DNA of 43,867 bases. Source: an uncultured bacterium (lineage in GTDB: Bacteria; Bacillota; Clostridia; Lachnospirales; Lachnospiraceae). The stretch spans positions 1 through 43,867 of the forward strand of contig CAOKFN010000040.1 of the NCBI GenBank assembly GCA_948467735.1. Reading direction: 5' to 3'. The notes beneath the pieces were generated by a model. That model saw only the letters and a list, made by a program, of their open reading frames with translations, made no database searches and was not told the origin of the DNA. A program made the translations under genes and the position numbers. Position 1 is the stretch's first letter. Every line of letters begins with the position of its first letter. Shown piece after piece: positions 32,726 through 38,789 of the stretch.

Positions 32726-33985
32726 TTGAAAAAAGGCTGGAAAAAAAATCGGGGGAAGAAAGCCCCGCAGAGTGAGGTCTGGGCAATATTCTGCCGGGAG
32801 GACAATCTGGACCGTATCAGAAACATTATCTGCGACGCATTTGAAGTGGAGAGGCTGGACGGCGGAAGTAAAGTGAAAGTCACCGGGGAGAACTGCAGCG
32901 TGGAAGTAATCGTCCTGCTGCCTTCCATGGGAGAGGATGAGAAGAAATTTGTTTTCGATGAGAAGAATGCCATGTGCGGCTTTTATTCCCAGCTTCCGGA
33001 GGCAGATGAGGATATCAAAATCAATTTGTGCCATCATATTCAGCAGGCCCGGGCGTTTATTTCCGTCTGCATAGAAGCCTTGGAAGAAGGCGCGGATATG
33101 CAGGCTGATTTGGATGGTGTGAGAGACCTTATGGTAAAGGTGACGGAGCAAGTGGAGGGAGTATTTATTGTAGAACATGGCGCCGTGGCGCTGGGGGTCG
33201 TGGACGGCTGTGAGAGCGTGATTTTAAGTGCGGACGGCCGCAGCGATCTGGAATCCTATTTTCCGTTTACGCTGGAGGAGCATCCTAAATTTCTGGAGGG
33301 CTGTACGGAGGGGCAGAAAAAGCGCAGGGATCGGAATATGAAATACCTGTTTGACAGAGGGATTTATGTGTGCGAGCTGCCGCTGAATGAGGACGAGGAA
33401 AGCGTATCCCTGCGGAGCAAAGAGGAGGTGGCGCGCAGGATGCTGGGGGTGCTGGCGACTGCGCTGTACTCGGAGGCCATGCTGAATCCGGCGGAACATA
33501 TGACCGTGACGGAGGCCGGAGAGTTTATCGGTCGCGTGATGGGGGGACTGGGAATCGAAGATCCGGAAGAAATCCTGACCCCGGAGGAGCTTGCCTACCT
33601 GCGGGACGACGCGCCGGAGGAACAGACCAAGATAGATTATTCATGGAATTATGAACATTTGTATCTGCTGGAATGGATTCTAGGGCTTGCGGAGTGGAAC
33701 GATCCGGTGGAAATCTGCGACGTGGGGCTTATGGTGCGCAATATCAAAGGGTTTCATTCCGTGGAGGAAATCTGTGAGAAAACCACCATGCGCAGTCCCA
33801 GTGAGATTCTGGATAAGGCGGACTTGATTTACCGCATGGACTGGGCGGCGGTGGACGCCAGAATTCATCGCATGAGCGGTCCGGCGGGACTGGTACACGG
33901 GGTGGTTCAGGCAAGGCATAAGACCTTGAACTGGATGATTCGCTTCGGCGGGGACGAGTGGGACGACGTAGATACGCCCACTTGA
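32726..33985 (+). CDS. DUF4272 domain-containing protein
   Basis: A 419-residue soluble protein. The C-terminal two thirds match the DUF4272 pattern: FDRGIYVCELPLNEDEESVS, then LRSKEEVARRMLGVL, a SWNYEHLYLLEWILGLAEW segment, RSPSEILDKADLIYRMDWAA, VQARHKTLNWMI and the terminal EWDDVDTPT. Function unknown; members occur in accessory and toxin-immunity regions. The N-terminal 150 residues are a separate alpha/beta domain. The start is the TTG at 32726 with GGAGGA 5 bases upstream; the upstream ATG at 32666 has no ribosome binding site. It follows gene B after 154 bases and ends 4 bases from the convergent DUF2812 gene. Confidence 0.85.
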   Translation: MKKGWKKNRGKKAPQSEVWAIFCREDNLDRIRNIICDAFEVERLDGGSKVKVTGENCSVEVIVLLPSMGEDEKKFVFDEKNAMCGFYSQLPEADEDIKINLCHHIQQARAFISVCIEALEEGADMQADLDGVRDLMVKVTEQVEGVFIVEHGAVALGVVDGCESVILSADGRSDLESYFPFTLEEHPKFLEGCTEGQKKRRDRNMKYLFDRGIYVCELPLNEDEESVSLRSKEEVARRMLGVLATALYSEAMLNPAEHMTVTEAGEFIGRVMGGLGIEDPEEILTPEELAYLRDDAPEEQTKIDYSWNYEHLYLLEWILGLAEWNDPVEICDVGLMVRNIKGFHSVEEICEKTTMRSPSEILDKADLIYRMDWAAVDARIHRMSGPAGLVHGVVQARHKTLNWMIRFGGDEWDDVDTPT

Positions 33986-33989
33986 GCTT

Positions 33990-34589
33990 TCACCATTCTT
34001 TCAGCTTTGCCTCCCGTTTTATACGGAGAATTTCCAGCTGATACAGGGCCGCCGGAATCAGCCCGGCCAGAAGGAATAAACCGATGACCGCGTATCCCGG
34101 GCCAAATCCCGGTATCAGCAGGAATATCAAAAACATTGCCCCAAAGCAGAGCCATGGGCGCTGAAGGCTTTTTGCATATTTGATTTTGTCCTCCAAGGTG
34201 GTATGCAGTTCAAAGGGTTTTCCGTCCTTTGGCTTTTCTATTAGCAGAAGCTCCTTATTCAGTGTCGTCGCCGCAGTGCCCAATCTGCCGCCCTTCTCGG
34301 CCCATGGGCGGTAATAGACCCTGCCTGCGGAATAGTCGAGATTGATATTCTTGTAAAATACCTGATATCCCATGTCTTCTAGGAAGCGTTTGTATTCTTC
34401 GGCGTTTTGATGCGTTTTGTCTCCGATATATTCGACACAATATTCATAGGAATTCGGTTCGCAGTCTTCAAATTCATAGGAAAGCCTGCCGGTGCTGACA
34501 AGACGGTATCCCTTGGAGGCCATGCGGTTTAAGAAACGGGTCTGCAAACCCATCAACCCGGCATAAAAACGATAGCATTTTTTTCTCAT
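33990..34589 (-). CDS. DUF2812 membrane protein
   Basis: A 199-residue protein of the DUF2812 family. The N-terminal soluble part has the pattern LNRMASKGYRLVSTGRLSYE and SYEYCVEYIGDK. Two membrane spans follow at about residues 147-180, with a short basic C-terminus. DUF2812 genes are typically paired with PadR-type repressors, as here, and probably encode the regulated membrane component; no biochemical role is known. GGAG on the minus strand precedes the start. It is separated from padR by 117 bases, longer than usual for the pair, and that spacer looks foreign. Confidence 0.85.
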   Translation of the reverse strand: MRKKCYRFYAGLMGLQTRFLNRMASKGYRLVSTGRLSYEFEDCEPNSYEYCVEYIGDKTHQNAEEYKRFLEDMGYQVFYKNINLDYSAGRVYYRPWAEKGGRLGTAATTLNKELLLIEKPKDGKPFELHTTLEDKIKYAKSLQRPWLCFGAMFLIFLLIPGFGPGYAVIGLFLLAGLIPAALYQLEILRIKREAKLKEW

Positions 34590-34706
34590 AATATTATTCT
34601 CCTATTTTAGTTCCCCATCCGCTCTCCCGAACTTGGACATAAAGCCATGGACCATGTCAAATTCAATTTCAAATTGGCTTGGCGAATGCCGCAAGGTATT
34701 TGATTT

Positions 34707-35129
34707 TCAGCCAATTACAAGTACACCCTCAGATTTTGATAAGCTTGAGGGGGATGTTTGGGATGCAGCGGGGCTGTCGGCAAAGGTATGTTTGGGCCGG
34801 GCTATAATTTCCGCCGCGATGGCTGTAAGCTCTTTTAGTCTGTAAAGTTCTTTCTCTGCGATTTCTTTTCCCTGAGACGTAATCAGATATTCTTTTTTTC
34901 TGGGTTCTTTGTTTCTGCTGTCCTTGCTGTTTTCATATGGCGCAATCCAGCCCTTTTCCAGCAGAGAATTCAATGCTCCATACAGGGTGCCGGCTCCGAG
35001 GGAAAGCCGCCCGCCTGTTTGTTCTTCAATAAACTGCATGACCGCATAGCCATGTCTTGGGGTATAAAGGGATAGTAGAATATAAAATGTCACCTCTGTT
35101 AATGCGCCGCCTTTTACATGCTCTCTCAT
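34707..35129 (-). CDS. PadR family transcriptional regulator with abnormal tail
   Basis: Winged-helix repressor, 140 residues. The DNA-binding domain is typical: LTEVTFYILLSLYTPRHGYA, then LGAGTLYGALNSLLEKGWI and KKEYLITSQGKEIAEKELYR. The last 30 residues (from about ARPKHTFADSPAASQTSPSS) do not look like PadR, and the same frame stays open for about 35 more codons beyond the TGA, suggesting an inserted sequence replaced the native end. A near-consensus promoter lies at 35234-35262, with the dyad TTACTGTAGTAA next to its -10, a likely autoregulatory site. It is paired with the DUF2812 gene. Confidence 0.87.
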   Translation of the reverse strand: MREHVKGGALTEVTFYILLSLYTPRHGYAVMQFIEEQTGGRLSLGAGTLYGALNSLLEKGWIAPYENSKDSRNKEPRKKEYLITSQGKEIAEKELYRLKELTAIAAEIIARPKHTFADSPAASQTSPSSLSKSEGVLVIG

Positions 35130-35233
35130 TGATATCTCTTCTTCTTATAACGGCTGTAAGCCTGAATTGATTCAACGCAGGCTGTGAGCCAAGCCGATTA
35201 AGTGAATTGGCCCGAATTACGGTTACTGTAGTA

Positions 35234-35262
35234 AATATATCATTAAACGTAATAAATGTCAA
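35234..35262 (-). promoter_or_regulatory. sigma-A promoter of padR
   Basis: On the minus strand: TTGACA (35257-35262), 17-base spacer, TATATT (35234-35239). The dyad TTACT-GT-AGTAA (35223-35234) overlaps the -10 edge and is a candidate PadR operator. Confidence 0.75.
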
Positions 35263-35292
35263 GAAAAAGCTGGGGATGGGACACGGCAAACG

Positions 35293-35583
35293 CATAATTC
35301 CATTTAACCGATTCCGTTTCTGCTCTAATAAAGATTTTTGAGATAATAAAACCTGTTCTTTATCATAATTAGGGTTATCCATAATTTTCTTAATGTCCAT
35401 CAATGGGATTTCTAATTCTCTAAAGAACAAAATTTCCTGCAGCTTTTCCAACGCTTTGCTGTCATAGAGCCGATAACCAGCTTCTGTTAATTCCGTTGGC
35501 TTTAGCAGACCGATTTCATCATAATATCTCAACGTCCTTATACTTATTCCGGTTATCTCCGATACATCTTTTATGGTTTTCAT
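35293..35583 (-). pseudogene. truncated MerR family regulator
   Basis: The first 97 residues are a good MerR/TipA-type N-terminus: VSEITGISIRTLRYYDEIGL, then LKPTELTEAGYRLYDSKALE and LEIPLMDIKKIMDNPNYD. After NRLNGIM the homology stops. The frame then runs through unrelated sequence into the padR promoter and 5' end, so the effector-binding domain is missing. GGAGGA (35588-35593) and a MerR-type promoter remain. It could still make a short DNA-binding protein, but as a MerR regulator it is broken. Confidence 0.75.
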
Positions 35584-35603
35584 TATTTCCTCCTTTCGGT
35601 TCA

Positions 35604-35634
35604 ATCGTAAACCGTTACGCTGCGAGAGAGTCAA
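35604..35634 (-). promoter_or_regulatory. MerR-type promoter with 19-base spacer
   Basis: On the minus strand: TTGACT (35629-35634), 19-base spacer, TACGAT (35604-35609), with the dyad CGTAA-CCGT-TTACG type sequence at 35606-35619. An over-long 19-base spacer with a central dyad is the hallmark of promoters activated by MerR proteins. Confidence 0.65.
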
Positions 35635-35875
35635 AACTGAATTTGCATTTTTTCTATTCTATTATAAATAATACTCTGCTGTTTTTCCATGGGCTCTATT
35701 TTGGCTCTGACATTTTTCAGTGGACTTGATAGTGTGTATGTGCTAAGATGGTAGGAGAAAAAGGCGTATCCTATATCTTTTTAAGGCGTATCCAATGGAT
35801 AAGCATTGGGGGCAGAAAGAATAGAATAAGCATCAATAGAAAAGAACAAAAAAATCACATGGAGGAAAGAACAGC

Positions 35876-36583
35876 ATGGGAGAAAAGAACAGCGCAGCGG
35901 AAGGTAATGGCATGTGGGAAAAGGAATTTGTGGAGAAGGCGTTTCAAAGGTGTTTGGAGAGAGGATGGATGAAGGAATTGATTCCGTCCGCGATCACCGA
36001 GCAGGAAATCGCGGATTTTGAGGAAAAATATCAAGTGAAGCTGCCCTCTCTTTTTAAGGCGTATTTAACAACATACCGGCTGCCGGAAAGCGATTTTGAA
36101 ATCTGTGGAATTGCCGACCATGCAGGAGAGATCAGCCCGCTGTGGCTGATGCTGTGCGGCTATGCCAATATGAAGGATTTGGCGGAAGCGGTGGAAGGGT
36201 TTCGGGGTGATGTGGATCTCTATGGGGACGTAACGGCAAAAAACTGCGGAAATATTATTCCCATAGGCGACTGGGGCGCGGGATGGGGTCCTTTGTATCT
36301 GGATTTGGCGAAGCCGGAGGAGCTGGTGGACGAGGAGGACGAAAGCACTTGGGCTCTGCGCTGGTTTGACCATGAGGAATTTCATTGGGATGAGTATTAT
36401 TTGGGAAAAGACGGCCTGCTGCACGGCACTCCTGCGGCGCCGGATTTAAAGACGCTGCTGGAGTGGTATTTCTGTGGTTCACTGGAACCGGAATTTGAGG
36501 AAGAGTATCAGGTGAAGGTGAGTTATGAGCGGCTGAACAATGAGGAATTCTGCGATAGCTATTGGGATGATAAATGGAAATGA
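35876..36583 (+). CDS. SMI1/KNR4 (SUKH) family protein
   Basis: A second SUKH-superfamily protein, 235 residues. Visible signatures are ITEQEIADFEEKYQVKLPSL followed by FKAYLTTYRLPESDFEICG, then NIIPIGDWGAGWGPLYLDLA with the Trp/Gly pattern of the family, and a C-terminal extension with WFDHEEFHWDEYYLGKDG. Such proteins bind and neutralise diverse toxins or act as adaptors. The ATG at 35876 has GGAGGA at 35861. It is followed by an unrelated epimerase gene after 44 bases, with no toxin gene nearby. It differs clearly from the 24959 protein, so it is not a recent duplicate. Confidence 0.87.
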   Translation: MGEKNSAAEGNGMWEKEFVEKAFQRCLERGWMKELIPSAITEQEIADFEEKYQVKLPSLFKAYLTTYRLPESDFEICGIADHAGEISPLWLMLCGYANMKDLAEAVEGFRGDVDLYGDVTAKNCGNIIPIGDWGAGWGPLYLDLAKPEELVDEEDESTWALRWFDHEEFHWDEYYLGKDGLLHGTPAAPDLKTLLEWYFCGSLEPEFEEEYQVKVSYERLNNEEFCDSYWDDKWK

Positions 36584-36627
36584 GGCCCATGACGGCTGTT
36601 GAGCATAACAGGGCGAAAGGAGTCCGG

Positions 36628-37602
36628 ATGAAGATATTAGTGATAGGCGGGAGTTATTTCTTTGGCAGAGTTTTTGTCATGCAGGCGGCAAAAGAGCATG
36701 ATATTACGGTGGTAAACCGCGGCACTTATTCCATGGAGGAATGGGGAGTAAAGCAGGTGAAGGGAGACAGAAAGGACGAGGGCTTGTGGAAGTCATTAGG
36801 GGACGACTACGATGTGATCGTGGATTTCTGTGCCTATGAGGAGAATGATATCAGCAGGGTGCTTCGGAATATGCCGGGGAAAGTGAAGCAGTATATCTTT
36901 ATCAGCACGGTGGATGTGTATGAACGACACGGCCTGTCAAAACAGGTCGCGGAAAGCTTGGGGAGGGAGTCCGGCCGGGAAGCGAAAGGATGGAAAGAAG
37001 ACAGCGGCAGCTGGAAAAAAGAAAACGCTCCTTTGGAAAACAGAGTTTTCCCCGGGGAGGCAGGGAGCTATATCGCCGGAAAGACTGCCTTGGAGCGGGA
37101 AGTGAGGGAGGAATGCGCCGCAGGGCATATTCATTATACGGTGCTTCGTCCGGCCGTTTTGTACGGGCCCTATAATTACGCGCCCAGAGAATCGGCATAT
37201 ATTCAGCTGATGATACAGAATCATATCCTGCCCCATATCACGGATGCGTCCGGCGCTTTTCAGTTCCTCTATGTGAAAGACGCGGCGGAGGCGGTGATAA
37301 AATGCCTTTTGAATGAAGCCGCCTATGGTCAGGCTTATAATTTGTGTCAGGATGAGATGATGACCTATGATTTGTTCTTTGAGGAATTAAAGAAGGCGGC
37401 GGATGTGGAGCTGACCGAAATTGCCGTCACGGTGGAAGAGGCCCGCCGCCAAGGAATCCCGCTTCCGTTTCCTGTGACGGAGGCGGAAACGGAACTATAT
37501 TCCAATGAGAAAAGCAAAGAAGCATTGGGAATCCGGTACACAAGTATTTCAGATGGGATGGCAAGAACCTATCGCGCCATGAAAGGGGTGTACGGGGGAT
37601 AA
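36628..37602 (+). CDS. NAD-dependent epimerase/dehydratase (extended SDR)
   Basis: A 324-residue Rossmann-fold oxidoreductase of the extended SDR type. The start MKILVIGGSYFFGR is the nucleotide-binding loop in its GGxxFFG variant. YIFISTVDVYERHG contains the catalytic Ser region, and YIAGK is the catalytic Tyr-x-x-x-Lys. LRPAVLYGPYNYAPRESAY and FLYVKDAAEAVIKCLL are standard for sugar epimerases/reductases. A charged insertion (about residues 102-135) precedes YIAGK. The substrate cannot be deduced. The ATG at 36628 with AAAGGAG upstream is preferred to earlier in-frame starts. It converges with the LytTR gene. Confidence 0.87.
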   Translation: MKILVIGGSYFFGRVFVMQAAKEHDITVVNRGTYSMEEWGVKQVKGDRKDEGLWKSLGDDYDVIVDFCAYEENDISRVLRNMPGKVKQYIFISTVDVYERHGLSKQVAESLGRESGREAKGWKEDSGSWKKENAPLENRVFPGEAGSYIAGKTALEREVREECAAGHIHYTVLRPAVLYGPYNYAPRESAYIQLMIQNHILPHITDASGAFQFLYVKDAAEAVIKCLLNEAAYGQAYNLCQDEMMTYDLFFEELKKAADVELTEIAVTVEEARRQGIPLPFPVTEAETELYSNEKSKEALGIRYTSISDGMARTYRAMKGVYGG

Positions 37603-37627
37603 GAGGGAACAGCTTCAATCGTTTTTC

Positions 37628-38356
37628 CTATTGTCTATAAGTATTCCTCTTCTGCCAATGGTTCACTACATGCAGAACATCTTCCTGCTTTCGCAGAGGA
37701 ATCTGTACAATTGAGCCGTCGGACATAATCAAATCATTTCTAAGCCGCCCGTTTACGTGATTCAGGTTGATGACAAAGCTTCGTCCCACGGGCAGAAAAT
37801 TATTGTTATTACAGAAAAAATCCGCAATCTGAGACAGGGCGCCTCGAAAAACAACAGTATCGGACACCGTATGCAGGATGACAGTGTGCGGCTGTCCGGT
37901 TTCAAAAAATAAGATATCCGTGCAGGGAATGGCTATTTCTTTCTTTTTTTTCACAAACGTAAAATACTGCCCGGCATTTTGAAGAGCCTGACTGCATTGT
38001 TCCATGATGTCTATGAAATGGTCATAGTCAAAAGGCCTGCGCAGATAATACAGGGGGCTCATATTGTCAATGGGTTCTTCCGTGTCTCCCGACGAAACAG
38101 TAAAGATAACGTTTCCCATATAACCCATCTTCCAAAGCGCTTTTGCCGTATCCGTGCCGTTTTCGCTGTCAGAGCGGATATCGAGGAATAAAAGGTCCGG
38201 CTGCCGTATTGCCTGACTGTAATCTGCGGACAGTTCTTTGCCGGAGGAAAAAGGGATCACCTCGAGATCCAGCCGTTTTTCCTGAGAAAAGGTACACAGA
38301 AAATGCTTTAACTGTAATGTGTCATTTTCTGATTCCTCACATATGTAGATCAGCAT
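37628..38356 (-). CDS. LytTR-family response regulator
   Basis: Response regulator of 242 residues: a receiver domain (LLFLDIRS phospho-acceptor Asp, FTVSS, and LRRPF where the usual conserved Lys is Arg) followed by a LytTR DNA-binding domain (FFETGQPHTVILHT, then FLPVGRSFVINLNHVN and IVQIPLRKQEDVLHVVNHW). The Lys-to-Arg change is unusual and may alter phosphorylation. No partner kinase is adjacent. The ATG at 38356 has AGGAGA upstream and is preferred to a longer frame. A direct repeat resembling LytTR sites lies about 250 bases upstream, near the divergent pectate lyase gene, which is a plausible target along with itself. Confidence 0.9.
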   Translation of the reverse strand: MLIYICEESENDTLQLKHFLCTFSQEKRLDLEVIPFSSGKELSADYSQAIRQPDLLFLDIRSDSENGTDTAKALWKMGYMGNVIFTVSSGDTEEPIDNMSPLYYLRRPFDYDHFIDIMEQCSQALQNAGQYFTFVKKKKEIAIPCTDILFFETGQPHTVILHTVSDTVVFRGALSQIADFFCNNNNFLPVGRSFVINLNHVNGRLRNDLIMSDGSIVQIPLRKQEDVLHVVNHWQKRNTYRQ

Positions 38357-38403
38357 AGGACATTTCTCCTTACAAAAACAAAACAAAATGCAGCATCATA
38401 TGT

Positions 38404-38495
38404 TATACTCGCGGTCGCTGAGATTTGCCATGCCCCTCGACTCGCAAGCGGAGAGCGGTATGAATTGATGGCAAAGCTAACCGCTCGTGAGTATA
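38404..38495. repeat. large imperfect inverted repeat upstream of the LytTR gene
   Basis: Arms 38404-38431 and 38468-38495 are complementary at their ends (TATACTC/GAGTATA and TTTGCCAT/ATGGCAAA), with partially paired GCGG/CCGC sequence between and a GC-rich 36-base centre. It is embedded in an AT-rich spacer. In the minus-strand orientation it would fall in the 5' leader of the LytTR message. Confidence 0.65.
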
Positions 38496-38569
38496 AATTT
38501 TATCAAAGGAACGCTTGTTTGAATAAGGCCGAAAAATATCTTGAGCCTTTGGCGCTGCCCTTTTTGTAC

Positions 38570-38575
38570 ATTATA
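38570..38575 (-). promoter_or_regulatory. extended -10 promoter for the LytTR gene
   Basis: On the minus strand TGGTATAAT gives a perfect -10 with the extended TGN. No -35 at the standard distance was found. A leader of about 200 bases containing the inverted repeat is implied. Confidence 0.4.
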
Positions 38576-38600
38576 CCACATTGTCAAGATTTTTTTTATA

Positions 38601-38631
38601 ACAATTATGATTATTTTTTGACAATTATGAT
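38601..38631. promoter_or_regulatory. direct repeat resembling LytTR/AgrA binding sites
   Basis: ACAATTATGAT at 38601-38611 recurs exactly at 38621-38631, a 20-base period. AgrA-type LytTR regulators bind two 9-base direct repeats (ACAGTTAAG-like) 12 bases apart; this copy differs at two positions and in spacing by one base. It lies between the LytTR gene and the pectate lyase gene. Confidence 0.5.
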
Positions 38632-38789
38632 GATTTACATTGAAATACATGCTTTTATAAGCTAAAATATACTAGAAAGCTAAAATTATAAGAGCCTTAT
38701 TTTACCTTAATGATTTGAAGGTATGTGGGCTTGGATAACAAGGAACTGCAGGGGTAAGATTTTCGTGAGGGAGAAAGGATATAGATGAC

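Noticed and set aside
34633..34845. 70-codon plus-strand frame
   Set aside because: It overlaps the 3' end of padR on the other strand and has no ribosome binding site.
35026..35292. continuation of the MerR frame to 202 codons
   Set aside because: It crosses the padR promoter and the padR 5' end with no similarity to any MerR effector domain.
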